This document shows, in pieces, positions 1 through 11,840 of a stretch of DNA of 64,000 nucleotides. The stretch comes from Salvia splendens. Its lineage: Eukaryota; Streptophyta; Magnoliopsida; Lamiales; Lamiaceae. The notes beneath the pieces are model-generated. The model was not told the origin of the DNA, made no database searches, and saw only the letters and a program-made list of their open reading frames with translations. A program made the translations under genes and the position numbers. Numbering within the stretch: position 1 is the first letter of the stretch; each line of letters begins with the position of its first letter. The stretch covers positions 33,247,208 through 33,311,207 of the forward strand of contig NC_056035.1 of assembly GCF_004379255.2 (NCBI RefSeq), in the 5' to 3' direction.

Positions 1-2110
1 GGATTGGATAGATATGATTTAAATCATCCGAGCTACATTATTCGGTCATTTTCGTACATTTTCGGGGCAAAATTGGTATCACACAAAAATCTGTAGCAGT
101 TTCAAAACTGCATATCTGAGATTTCAGCGGTATAATTATAGCGATTTTTCACAACCCACTCTCTCTCTATCAATTCAATTCTCGTTCACTCTCTCTCCCC
201 CAGTTCAAACCTCTCCCCAAACCCTAGCCGCCACAAAAGCTCACCAAGAAATTGAAATCACTTCCATTTTCACTATCAACATGAAGGAAATTGTATATTA
301 TTCGAACATACGACAACTTTTTAGCATTAGATGATCGTTTTTGGTGATTTTCACGTCGGTGAACAATAGATTCTCGATTTCAGGTAATTTTTGAAAATAG
401 TTTATTAGGTTTTGGCAAATGGGTTTATGTTCATTAGAGATTGTTTTGATTTTTGGTGATTATCGAATCCATTTGTTTGTGTTTCCGTTCATTACAGATA
501 TTTGGTTTTATGTTGATTATCTATTCCAATTTGTATGTTTTTGTTAGCAGGGTAATTGTTTGGGTTTTCAGTTTTTGGTGATTATCGATTCCAATTGTTT
601 ATGTTTCTGTTCAATACTGATATTTTGGTTTTATCTTCATTATCGATTCCAATTTCTAGGTTTGTGTTTAGAGGGTAATTGTTTGGGTTTCTAGTTTAGG
701 TTTCTGTTCAGTAGGTAATGAAGCATGAGTAATTGTTTGAGTTTTTTGTGTTCAAAGGGAAATTGTTTGTGTTTCTGTTCACAATTACACTTGTCATCTG
801 ATGATTCTTTGGGCTCTATCATGTGCATAAATCTGTTACATTATGTCCATACACAATGTTACATTAATGAAATGCTATACGTACATTAACACAATAAAGT
901 TAAGTTTTCTGAACTAGTAATGTACACGAGGTTCCGTAGTAATGAAAAATTGGTTAGATTTAATTCATTCTCCTTAGTGCATCATTGCTGTATATTATTA
1001 CATTATTCCCGGTTACGTTTTTACATTATGTTTTTTAGTGTACATTGTTTTCCTTAGTAATGTAAAGCTGGCTACATTATGTTACTACATAATAGTACAT
1101 TATTAATGTTCATTATTTTGATATAGACTGCTACATTATACAGTCCCGGATATACATTATTTACCTCTGAACTTGTACATTATTATCTGGATAGTTTTCA
1201 GAAGTACACTGATGGAAAACATTAGATTAGTCCTTGATATCTGCTACATTAATATGTGTTATGGTAGTTTGAGTTACACTGGTGATCATGTTTTGTACAT
1301 TACGTAAAATTTATTATCTACATTATTATCTGATGTACTTTTGTTTGATGCTGCTTATAATGTAATCTCCCCGTACTTTGGTTTGATATTGCTTGTAGTC
1401 TAATCTCCTCAATGTCAATATTTTTGAATAGGTACAAAGCACCCAAAAAATCTTGGTGATGGGGACTTTGAGGAGGAGATGCAACCTTCCCCAACCCATG
1501 ATACATTATACGTGTATAATTGTACATGACTTTAAAATACCATTCATTGCGACAAGATGTAGCTATATATGTATATACATTATTCAGTAATTTAGTTACA
1601 TTAATGTCTGGGATTCATTTTCAAATTACCATTTCATACATTAACATCGATATGAAACTAATTCTGTCATACATTAAACTAAGTCTTTCGTACATTACAA
1701 AACCATATCCGTACATCAACTTCTGTATAAAACCAAAACCAAAGGATAAAAGCAGAAATTATAGGAAAGTGTTGGTAATATGCCCTAACCTAATAGATTA
1801 CTAAACCCTATGAGAAAAGAGTTATCTCCTTGCACTTGGTGAAGTTTTCATTAGTCTGTCAATACACTACAACCTAGCCCGATGGATTGCTAAATCCAAA
1901 GGGTATGGATGCAACGTGCTGCAAGACAATAAACTAAGCCTTTCGTACATTAAACTAAGTCGTTCGTACATTACGAAGCCATATTCGTACATCATGTAGT
2001 CATTTATTGCCTAAACGAATGATGTACATAAAATACATAACTAATGTATTCATTCACTAGTGAATAATGTACGAAAACTTATTAATAATGTAATCATTCG
2101 GTAGTAAATA
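1..2110. repeat. TACATTA/GTACATTA-rich AT tract, unclassified
   Basis: From about 840 to 2110 the sequence is dominated by short, irregularly spaced copies of TACATTA, GTACATTA and TACATTAT on both strands. From about 1490 to 1930 there are blocks reading CCTAGCC.GATGGATTGCTAAA.CC with CTAAACCCTATG. The same blocks recur at about 10330-10920, so this is a dispersed repeat family. I find no credible ORF. The two short ORFs at 1318-1527 (-) and 1520-1804 (+) are low-complexity translations of the repeat. The class of element is unknown to me; a non-autonomous DNA transposon or a terminal region of a larger element are both possible. Confidence 0.55.
450..694. repeat. Two imperfect tandem copies of a ~122-bp unit
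   Basis: Unit 1 (about 450-571) and unit 2 (about 572-694) both begin TTTTTGGTGATTATCGA, continue with GATATTTGGTTTTAT (unit 2 reads GATATTTTGGTTTTAT), and end with GGGTAATTGTTTGGGTTT. The copies differ at many scattered positions, so the duplication is old. No coding potential is seen. Confidence 0.6.
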
Positions 2111-3447
2111 ATATCGATCTCAAATCATCTATTAGAAATAATATGTTTGGAAAACAAACGAAAAAATATCAAGATTTCTTCTTCCCCTTACACTTCTCCT
2201 TGCCTATATCCATATATTTTTATTGACATGATCTCGAATCATGATGGCACTATCACGACCACAACTCCCTAGTAATAGAAAGTGTAGCTATTTCGCGACT
2301 AAACTAATTCAATGGTCACAAGCTCGTCATAAATAAGTACCCAATTCAAGGAAACAATTGTCTCATAGTGAAAGGGGACAACCTCATCGAAATCAGAGTA
2401 ATTAACTGAGTGCATAGTCTTTTCTAAAACGATGCTTAGACTTGCAGCGGAAGGTTCCAAGGCGAAGTAATATGTATGAAGACATATTAAATCAGCTACC
2501 TAGCCACTTATTATAAGATCTTTCCCAACACCTTCTCTGCTTTGCTCACAATCAACCTGCACATTAAGAAAAACAATATGCAGAGCTGAGTATTTGATAT
2601 ACTCTCAGTGGCTCATTGCCGAAAATATTTCTCTTTTAGTTGTCAGCCAAACTTGAGTGAGCTCGGGGTTTTTCTGAAAATAATTCCCGATCACTAAAAC
2701 TTCTCTCTTTTCAAAAGGTTGACTGTGCAGTCACATAACATCTCGTGATATACCATATCTGATCTGTGTGAATCGGGAATGTGTCCACATTCCACGACGG
2801 TCACTGGACCGGCCAACTCTAGCGCTAGCACACGGTCCCTATGTGTACACTAATCCGAGTAGGGTTTGCGGCCCTACTGGGACCCGAATTAGATTTAACT
2901 TGCTTGGCATAGGCAACAGATAGGTAATCATAAACAAAACCTGGCATGACAACTCATTCAAACATATTCACGTTTTCACATAAAATCACATTTTGAAAGA
3001 AAAGCCCACCTCGTTTGCTTAAACTCTCAAACGAGCGTTCCTTGACTTGAGTTTACTTGTCGTGCGACGACGCCCCTTCATAAACAAATAATATACTTAC
3101 TTTAGGCTTAAGTAATTATTTATTTAGCCCCGCGTCGGCTCCCTCCGTCGTCACTCCGTCGGACGGCCCCCGTAGACCAAGCTAAGCCCCCTATCTAATT
3201 TGCTACTTACTTAGGATTAAGTTCGATGTTTGGCAGTGGTTATGCTCGAAAATTTCAATTTGAATCTTGTATTTACAGTTTGTCATAGCAAGGTGAAGTT
3301 CTTGATCCAATCAGCTTTTTTTGATCTTGTTCATGAGGTTGCTTAGCTATTTTCTTTCCAAAATGTGTGCTGTAACAATTATTAGGCTTTAGAAATCTTG
3401 CGTTTTCATCATGACAGTTTGGTGCTTGTTACGGTTGTAGTTGGGGC
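2111..3447. other. Unclassified repeat-like flank of Copia A
   Basis: No gene is seen. The stretch from about 2430 to 3200 is more GC-rich than its surroundings, with blocks such as GTGTCCACATTCCACGACGG and CCCCGCGTCGGCTCCC. It has the look of a decayed LTR or other old retrotransposon sequence, but I found no partner copy, primer-binding site or ORF, so it stays unclassified. The last ~250 bases are AT-rich and lead into the LTR of element A. Confidence 0.35.
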
Positions 3448-3713
3448 TGTCAAACCTATCAAATATCAAAGGAGCAATTAATGGAATCATCGAAGATTAC
3501 CTTACCTAAATCAGAGGAGACATCTCATGGAGAAGATATATAATTGATATGGCATTCAATAGTATTATCTTATACCTAAAATATATTGTACTCCTCACTC
3601 TATAAGGGAGAAGAATTGTAGTATTATAATCAATCGAAAAAAACACAATTATCTCATTCTACCACTCCCAATATGCAAAGCCCTTTCAATTCTCTCGATT
3701 ACCATCGTTAAGA
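3448..3713 (+). repeat. 5' LTR of Copia element A
   Basis: 266 bp, starting TGTCAAACC and ending CGTTAAGA directly before the primer-binding site. It matches the 3' LTR at 8782-9049 almost base for base. The end is GA rather than the usual CA; the 5' LTR of element B ends the same way, so this appears to be a family trait. Confidence 0.9.
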
Positions 3714-3726
3714 TGGTATCAGAGCA
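3714..3726 (+). other. Primer-binding site of Copia element A
   Basis: TGGTATCAGAGCA immediately follows the 5' LTR. This is the standard plant Copia primer-binding site, complementary to the 3' end of initiator tRNA-Met. Confidence 0.9.
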
Positions 3727-3817
3727 GGTATCCTCGGGAGTGAGACTCAGAAAAATGTCATCGTAGTCTCAAATACCTTTCCCGGCCTATTTACCTGCAA
3801 AAACAGAACCGAAAACC

Positions 3818-5440
3818 ATGTCAGATAGCCCACCAAAAACCAACCAACCGGTGACCCTCTCAGCCGAACAGTTTGCTGAGTTCATGAGACTCGGCATGTC
3901 TCAGAAAAACCAAACCCAGCAGCCTCAATCCTTTGAACCACTAGGCGAAGTGCGCCTGGCCGAAAAACTCAATGGAGACAACTACCCCTTGTGGGAAAAA
4001 TTGATTAGCAGAGGAATTCGTGGGAAGGGTCTGGCATCTCACATAACTGGAGTTCCAGACCCTCCCCTACCAACGGACCCGAGCTACAACCGATGGCAAC
4101 AGCGAGATGATTGCTGCTTCAACTGGATTATAAGAAACATCGACGCCAACCTCGTAAACGAGGTCTCCCAATACGAGACAGCATTCGACCTATGGGACAG
4201 TCTAGCCACAACATATGGGAGCGGCGCCGACCAATTCCAAATTTCAGACCTACACAGGCAAGCGTACACAATCAAACAAGGCGAAATGACATTGGAGAGT
4301 TTATGGCAGAAACTTCAAGATCTCTGGATATCAATCGATACCAGAGATCCAAACCCGATGGACACACCGTCAGGCATTGAAAAGTTAAACCAAAACACAC
4401 AGAGGCACAGGCTATATCAATTTGTATGGGCATTGGACGATCACAAATATAGCAAAATCAAAAGGGAAATCCTAAACATGGACCCAATCCCGTCGGCAAG
4501 GAAAGCATACGGGCTAGTAAGACGAGAACCCGTCAATGAAAAACTATTAAATCCAGAACCTGGAATTAGCATCGGCCTTGCCGTTTTCGACCGAAATCGA
4601 ACGCCCAACCAACCACAGAGGAATCCCAGGGACGAAGATAAGAGCAAATTGGTGTGTAGCCACTGTGGGGGGGAAGAAACACACCAAGGAGATGTGTTTC
4701 CATATTCACGGCTTCCCGGAATGGTGGGAAGAAATGAAACGGGCGAGACAAGCCCGGAATGCTGGTCGGAACGGCGGAGGCAGAGGCGGCGGATGGGCAT
4801 CAGCGGCCGTTGCTCTCGAACACGCCACCAGCACCGAGATACCGGCGGGCGGCAGCGGAGGCAGCGGCGGTGGCCGAACCAACCCCAGTGGCAGCGACAC
4901 CAAAGCAGCCGAGAAGCCCCAAATCACGTCCGTCGCACTAGCGAGGACGTGGTCAAAAGGTAACCGCTCACAAATCGGAACCCTCAACGGTGATGGCGGC
5001 GCGGATGGGACGAAAGGAAGAGCTAGGGTTCCCACAAGCCCAATGGGGGAGACGGCGAGAGTGTGGGTGACGGCTAGGGTTTCAACACCCTATTTAAATG
5101 GCCATCTTCCCACAAATTCGAAATCAACCCCAAACTTCCATATATTCGGTCCCCAACCCCAGCAAACAAACTACCCTAAAAAACCACCCCATAACTCTCG
5201 AAAATCAGAAAATAACCTCCAGCCTACAAATATCACTCAAAGACCACCCCAGAATTCTCGGAAATACCAAAGCCACCCTTGCCGTGAAAAACTCTACCCA
5301 AAACAACCCCAAACCCTCACCGAACTTCAAACTAGACCCCGACTTGCAAAAACCTTACAAATCGGACCCCATGAATCCATACTCGTCCACCATCAGCCCA
5401 ACATACCGTGTTGAAACTCATTCGACGCCTTAGCCTGCTC
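3818..5440 (+). pseudogene. Copia A gag (frameshifted)
   Basis: The open frame starts at ATG 3818 and runs to 4963. It encodes a Copia-type capsid region with motifs KLNGDNYPLWEKL (about residues 50-62) and FNWIIRNID. The zinc knuckle begins KLVCSHCGGEE, but a run of seven G at about 4666-4672 shifts the frame. The true continuation, GKKHTKEMCFHIHGFPEWWEE, is in the frame of the ORF at 4578-5414. It is followed by a Gly/Arg-rich stretch (RNGGGRGGGW), then a Pro/Asn/Ser-rich linker. The gag shell packages element RNA; this copy would make only a truncated protein. Element B has the same gag with a large internal deletion. Confidence 0.8.
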
Positions 5441-8400
5441 CTCTACATCCACTTCCGGCCCAAAAGACCCACACTGGATTTTTTACTGCGGAGCAACCGA
5501 CACCATTTCGTTCGAAGCCTCAGACTTTGTATCCATCACCACTTCAAAAAAATCATATGTCCAAACTTCTAGTGGGAACCTAGCACGTGTTATGGGGGCG
5601 GGCACTATCCACATTCCACCCACTCTTTGCCTCTCTAATTGCCTTTTTGTTCTGTCCTTGTCTCATAAGTTGTTATCCATTAGTCACGTGACTAAAGAAC
5701 TGAATTGTAAATTACTAATGCAACCTCGATTTTGTATGTTGCAGGATATCAAGACAGGGACGATAGTTGGGCGTGGCACTGAGCGAAGCGGACCGTACTA
5801 CGTAGATGAGATACCCAACAGAGTGCTGCAATGATGTTGACTCCCAGACCGACAGACAGACAAGCTTGGCTTTGGCATCGTCGGTTAGGGCACTCCTCTT
5901 TGGGATATTTTCGCCTTCTTTTTCCGAAATTAGCTAGATCTTTGAACTCTTTTCATTGTGATACTTGTGTGTTGGCCAAAAACCATAGACACTCTTTTAA
6001 GTTAAACAATACGAGAGTCAAAACTTCTTTTGCTTTAGTACATTCAGATGTTTGGGGTCCTGCTCCTATCACTGGGGGACATGGCTTTCGTTATTTTGTG
6101 CTTTTTATTGATGACTATTCCCGCATGACCTGGATCTATTTTCTAAAAAATAAGCATGATGTGTTTGATAAGTTCGTAGACTTCTATAACCTTATTCAAA
6201 CTCAATACAAACATACCAACCAGACCCTTAGATCAGACAATGGGGGGGGAAATTTGTCAACAACAAAATGCAAGAGTTCTTTAGGATAAATGGCCTAATA
6301 CACCAAACCTCATGTGCATACAATCCAGAACAAAATGGGGTAGCAGAAAGGAAGAACCGTTACATCCTCGAGATAACCCCGAGCCCTCTTAATTGAATCA
6401 AAAATACCCAAGACTTTTTGGCCTGAAGCTATATCCACTGCCGTATACCACATAAATCGCCTACCCACTGGTATTCTTGGCTTTAAGACTCCCTCAGACA
6501 TCTTCTCTCAACACTTCGACATCCCATCATCCCTATCTCTTGAACCTAGAGTTTTCGGATGCTTAGTTTTCGTCCACATACCCAAACATGAACGTACCAA
6601 ATTTGATCCCTGCTCCCTAAAGTGTGTCTTCCTCGGCTACGGCAAAAACCAAAAAGGCTACCGCTGCTATGACCCAAAAACCCGTAGAATCCACACCACC
6701 ATGAATTGTGATTTTGTGGAAGGAGAGTATTTCTACGACCAATCTAGTAGTCAGCGAGAGACGTCAGAAAATAGTCCAAATGATGACCACCTACATTGGC
6801 TACCAGATATAGGAAACCACCATTTAGGGGGAGAGTCACAGTCAAGCCTTGTCACAGACGTTGGTCCACCTGAGGAAATTAGCAACACCGTCGGGCCGTC
6901 AAGTCCTGTAGTACAGAACAAAGACCAAAGTGGCAATGACCAACCATCAACCCCGTCTTCGATTCCTGAGGTAAGCAGTTCAGTTTTTGAGAATAGTCTC
7001 TCAGAATGCACTAACGTTGATAGGGGCACTAATGAGGAATGTGGAGTTAGTGGAGAGACAAGAGGCTCATACGAGTTACCCCCAAGAAGATCAAGAGGAT
7101 TCCCTCCACGAAGGTACTCACCGGAGTGGAAAGGAAGAAAGACAAAAATATGCAGTATCTAATATTGCTCACAGCCACCTTTCAGAAATGGCTAAGGCAT
7201 TCGAAGCTGCCTTGTATGAGGAAGAAGACATTCCACAGTCTTTCGAAGAGGCCAATAGACATAAACACTGGAGAGAAGCCATGAAGAAAGAGATAGATGC
7301 CTTAATGAAAAATAACACATGGGAGAAATGCACACTACCAGCAGAAAAGAAGCCAGTTGGATGTCGGTGGATATTCACCATAAAGAGAAGAGCAGATGGT
7401 TCAATCGAGAATTACAAGACAAGACTCGTGGCAAAAAGGGTACACCCAAGTATATGGAGTAGACTACGAGGGGACATTCTCCCCGGTAGCAAAGATGGAA
7501 ACTGTGCGAACACTACTTTTAGTGGCAGCATGTAAAGATTGGACACTACACCAGTTTGATGTGACCAACGTCTTTTTTCATGGAGAGCTAGAACAGAACA
7601 AGGAAGTGTACATAGAGGTCCCACCAGGTTTCTCCAAAGAGTTTGGAGGAGGAGAGGTATGCCGGTTACGAAAAACTCTATACGGTTTGAAGCAGTCTCC
7701 ACGAATATGGTTCGGAAGATTCTGCCAGGCTATGACTAAGCATAGGTTCCAACAAAGTCAGTCCGATCACACGCTCTTCACAAAAAGGAGAGGCAACAAG
7801 GTAACATGACTAATTATCTACGTTGATGACATGATTATCACTGGAGATGATGTAGAAGAAATCCAGAGGTTGAGGGAAAACCTGTTCAGAGAATTTGAGA
7901 TGAAGGATTTAGGTGCACTGAAATACTTCTTGGGGATAGAAGTGTTGAGATCTCGACACGGAATATTCCTAAGGCAAAAGAAGTATGTCTTAGATCTGTT
8001 GGCAGAAACAGGTCTCCTCGATAGCAAACATGCAGACACTCCAATGGTTCCGAACCATGGTCTACAGATAGAGGAAGGAGTAGAACCAGCAGACAGAGAA
8101 AGATACCAACGACTTGTCGGGAAATTTATCTATCTCTCACATACTAGACCAGACATCGCATATGCAGTGGGCATTATGAGTCAGTTCATGCACCAACCTC
8201 AAGTTAATCACATGGAGGCCGCTTTGAGCATCGTACGCTACTTGAAAGGCACCATAGGCTATGGAATATTTCTGGCCAAGAAAGAAGACTTAGAAGTTGA
8301 TGGCTACACGGATGCTGACTGGGCAAGCAATCCAGTGGATAGGAAATCTACAGGGGGTTACTTTACGTTCATTGGGGGAAACTTGGTTACTTGGAGGAGC

Positions 8401-8790
8401 AAGAAACAGAAGGTTGTAGCTCTATCTAGCGCTGAAGCCGAGTTCCAAGGAATGAAAAGTGGACTCATGGAAATCCTATGGCTTAGAAGATTGCTCACTG
8501 AGATTGGTTTCCCGCCTACTCGGAAGAGTCAGTTGTTTTGTGATAACAAGGCTGCCATTAGCATCTCAGAAAATCTGGTGCAACATGATAGAACAAAACA
8601 TGTGGAAGTGGACCGACACTTTATCAAAGAAAAGTTGGAAGGAGGCATCATTGAGTTTCCTTTTGTGCGATCTGAAGAACAACTTGCGGACATATTAACC
8701 AAGGCAGTTCACGCGAAGGTCTTCAAGGAAATATTGAGCAAGTTAAGCATCGGAGATACCATTGCTCAACTTGAGGGGGAGTGTCAAACC
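5441..8790 (+). pseudogene. Copia A pol: protease, integrase, RT, RNase H (broken)
   Basis: Domains in order: a protease motif at about 5470 reading WIFYCGATDT, where D-S-G-A is expected; a GAG-pre-integrase His/Cys region with WHRRLGH and CDTCVLAK (5831-6000); an integrase core with HSDVWGP, FIDDYSR and SDNGG, frameshifted in a G run near 6245, then resuming at YNPEQNGVAERK; a frameshift near 7437 after TRLVAK; reverse transcriptase with [10 protein letters not shown] and YGLKQSP; an in-frame TGA at 7807-7809 just before the catalytic LIIYVDDM; then RNase H with DADWA, SSAEAEF and DRTKHVEVDRHFIKEK, ending inside the 3' LTR. The protein would copy and insert the element in virus-like particles. 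This copy is dead. Confidence 0.88.
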
Positions 8791-9049
8791 TATCAAATAT
8801 CAAAGGAGCAATTAATGGAATCATCGAAGATTACCTTACCTAAATCAGAGGAGACATCTCAAGGAGAAGATATATAATTGATATGGCATTCAATAGTATT
8901 ATCTTATACCTAAAATACATTGTACTCCTCACTCTATAAAGGAGAAGAATTGTAGTATTACAATCAATCGAAAAAAAAACACAATTATCTCCTTCTACCA
9001 CTCCCAATATGCAAAGCCCTTTCAATTCTCTCGATTACCATCCTTAAGA
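8782..9049 (+). repeat. 3' LTR of Copia element A
   Basis: 268 bp, starting TGTCAAACC directly after the polypurine tract TTGAGGGGGAG (8771-8781) and ending CCTTAAGA. It pairs with 3448-3713. Confidence 0.9.
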
Positions 9050-10300
9050 GAGGCTGTTAAGTTTCATCCTAGAAGTAGGAAGGCATGCTTGGGCAGATTG
9101 TGATACTAGTTTTCATGCTTCTACATCATGTTGGGAGAAAAATAATTGGGGAAGGATGTGAAATACCTCTTGATGTAATTGCAGCCTTGATTCCTGCTCC
9201 TAGAGCTCCAAATCTTACACTCCCGGCTAACTACGTTGCTGAACTGCTAAAGGCGTAGGGAGGGCAAAACTTGATGCATATGACTTGGAGTTTGTTAGGG
9301 TTTTTGGCAGGGATGTAATCTGAAATCCTTGGCTCTTTGCTAACAAATTTTGGTGGTTTATGGGGTATGTACTTGTGAAATTAATGTGGCTGCCCTCCCC
9401 TCACTTGACATCCTACTGCAGTGCCTTAATCCCTTGTCCCTTGCAGTAGCCACACTGAGCTTTTGATACGGTTTTGCAGGTGTAATGTTGAAGCAGAGGC
9501 GGTTGGCTGGAGCGCAGGGTACTGCGGCCGTGCTGCAGCTTTTCCTTTTCTGGTCTGATTCGCGGCAGCCTTGGCCAAGGAGTGCAGGATGTTGCGGGGG
9601 TTGCTTTGCCACCTTTAGGTGCAACTCTCCCCCAATAATAGAAAGGTATTTATATCTTTCCCCCTTAGGCATAAGTTGTTGTCTTTTTCTTGTGTTTACC
9701 TTGGCTTACTCATTTTTTCCTTATTTGTTTGGCTGTAATTTGTAGAGGATGAGGCTGGCCTACACATGGCTCATCACACTGATGTCCTAGCCCATCGGGC
9801 CTCTCCGAATTTGGGCCAAGACGACCAGAGGAAAATGGCCGATGAAGTTTTCTAGGAAATCTCGCTTGTAATAGAGTAGTTCTATTTGAAATCTTCCCTT
9901 TTTCTTTCAACATGTATGTAATATCTACAATAGGTAGTGTATTTCGTTTCCTTTATTTTCATCGTCAAGCATTTGTAATTTAAGACTTAGCTTGAAACTT
10001 ATACATTGTATTTTGTTCACTTAAGAAATAAACGGATACCCTTTTGCTTCATTCGATCCTTATCTCCTTTCTTTAAATTTCCAGTTTTAAATCGCGTTTA
10101 AAAAAAACGGGTGGAGACTTGTATACTCATCGTACATCAATTAATTGAAAAGATGAAACTGTTCTACGTTTCCAACGTTATTTCATAAGTCTCGGGAAGT
10201 TAGTTCGTGGCTATTACAGGCACATCGCACCACATGTCCTACACTTTCGAAGCGGTCTGCTCGCCTCCTTTATTGCCTTTTCCCTCTGGGAGATCATACG
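9050..10300. other. Spacer right of Copia A; possible relic coding fragment
   Basis: No intact gene is seen. One stretch near 9160-9258 reads like decayed coding sequence on the + strand (EIPLDVIAALIPAPRAPNL, then a TAG at 9256-9258), but I do not recognise it and it is short. The region 9730-9870 also has a gene-like reading (HMAHHTDVLAHRASPN) without start or splice context. ORFs at 9358-9745 on both strands are not convincing. Confidence 0.3.
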
Positions 10301-10319
10301 ACTAACATCTGTACACAAA

Positions 10320-10930
10320 AAACAAATATAACTGTCACCGAACAGAATCCAAAACAATATACATTACACGATTACTTTTGTGCATTATTCACTGTTAGAA
10401 ATGTACATTATAAGATTATATTCGTACGTTATTTCCTGTATAAAATCCAAAACACACATTAGAAAGTGAAATTTTATGCATGTGTTGGTAATATGCCATA
10501 TCCCCATGGATTGCTAAACCCTATGGGAATGATTCTTACTCCCTGCCATTGATGATGATTTTGTTTGTGAGTGGGTACTACAACCTAGCCCCATGGATTG
10601 CTAAACCCAAAGGATATGGATTCAACTCCCGCCAAACATTAAATCCTTACACATGTACATCTATTAGTATTACACATGTACATTAAAGGTCAATCTTCGT
10701 ACATTATTTACTATATGAAATCCAAAACACATAAAAAATGAAATTCAATGGATGTGACTTGGGTACTATATCATAGCCTAATGGATTGTTAAACCCTAGG
10801 GGAATGATTCAAACTCTCTACCCTTGGTGATGGTTTCATTTTTTGAGCGGGTATTAGAACCTAGCCCTATGGATTGCTAAACCCAAATGATATGTTTTAC
10901 AAAGTTTGCAGCACTTAATGTACGAATAAA
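10320..10930. repeat. Second copy of the dispersed repeat seen at 1490-1930
   Basis: Repeated blocks CCATGGATTGCTAAACCC (about 10505, 10592 and, as CTATGGATTG, 10871) alternate with ACATTA-rich stretches. They match the blocks at about 1788 and 1878. The 10480-10640 part aligns by eye with 1770-1915, including GTGTTGGTAATATGCC. No coding sequence is seen. The family is not identified. Confidence 0.55.
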
Positions 10931-11840
10931 ATGGTTTAATGTACCGTGACTCGTGTTATCTACAGTATACAAACAGAAATTAAATCGTTGGACTCCTCAA
11001 ACAAAAATGAAATCGTGTAAGTCCTCATACATAAACTATGATTTTAACTTCCGCAATATTTGTGATTCAACTAATAGTGTCATGAATTAAGAATATTTTT
11101 TGGGTAAGAGGAATTGAAGACAACGGCAACACGCAAAACACTAATCTTAAAGAAAATCTTTAATAATTGATTCTTCATATGAAATATCTAATTAATTAAT
11201 TCAATAACTGCTAGGTGTTTTGCACAATCCGTTTATACCCTTTTCAAATTTTTTATTTATTTAACTAATTCCAAATGGCATACTTATAAGCGTTGGATTT
11301 TAATATCTAAAGGTTTGATATTAGTTTGGTGTTTTTCTAATATTTAGTGTAAGAACGTGAATACATCCCTATATAGCTCTTTTAAATTAAATTATTTTTT
11401 CACATGTAACTGTACACAAGCACACTGACCCTTAAATGCATAACAAAGACCCAATATTAACTATTTGATCTAATTTAGTTTAGCCATGGTTAAATATATG
11501 TCCAAGACTTAGCTAGAAATTAATTTAGTACTACATATAAGCATAAGATTAGGTGAACGATCTAGTCTGTTAATCAATTTTTCTAGTTTACAGAGTTTTA
11601 TTTTGTGTAGTCATATAGTACTACTTCACTTCAGTTCGCTAGATTAGAAGACAAAACACAATTAAATTTACTAATGAATTTTCCCCTAATTACAAATGTA
11701 GAAATAAAATGAAAATATAAGGAGTATAACAATTCCTTTTCCAGATTCCTACTATAAAATAGTAATCCTCTACTTCAAATTGAATAAACATAAACACGAA
11801 TATACATCACATTCACACACACGCAAAAAAAAAAAAGAAT
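10931..11840. other. AT-rich intergenic region
   Basis: AT-rich sequence without a credible ORF, RNA gene or repeat that I can recognise. Its right end (about 11750-11840) would hold the 3' untranslated region of the matrixin gene on the - strand. Confidence 0.5.

Larger units (their letters stand above)
3448..9049 (+). mobile_element. Ty1/Copia LTR retrotransposon, element A
   Basis: Near-full-length Copia element in the order LTR, primer-binding site, gag, protease, integrase, reverse transcriptase, RNase H, polypurine tract, LTR. The LTRs (3448-3713 and 8782-9049) both start TGTCAAACC. By eye they differ at about 7 positions plus a 2-base indel, so insertion is fairly recent. The 5-base flanks are GGGGC (3443-3447) and GAGGC (9050-9054), a target duplication with one mismatch. 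Domain order (integrase before RT) places it in Copia. The coding region has frameshifts near 4660, 6245 and 7437 and a stop at 7807-7809, so this copy is not autonomous. Element B (35897-40681) belongs to the same family. Confidence 0.93.

Noticed and set aside
3818..9049. Copia A as an active autonomous element
   Set aside because: Three frameshifts, an internal TGA before YVDD and an altered protease site.
9358..9745. ORFs on both strands right of Copia A
   Set aside because: No motif, no promoter or splice context; overlapping frames suggest chance.
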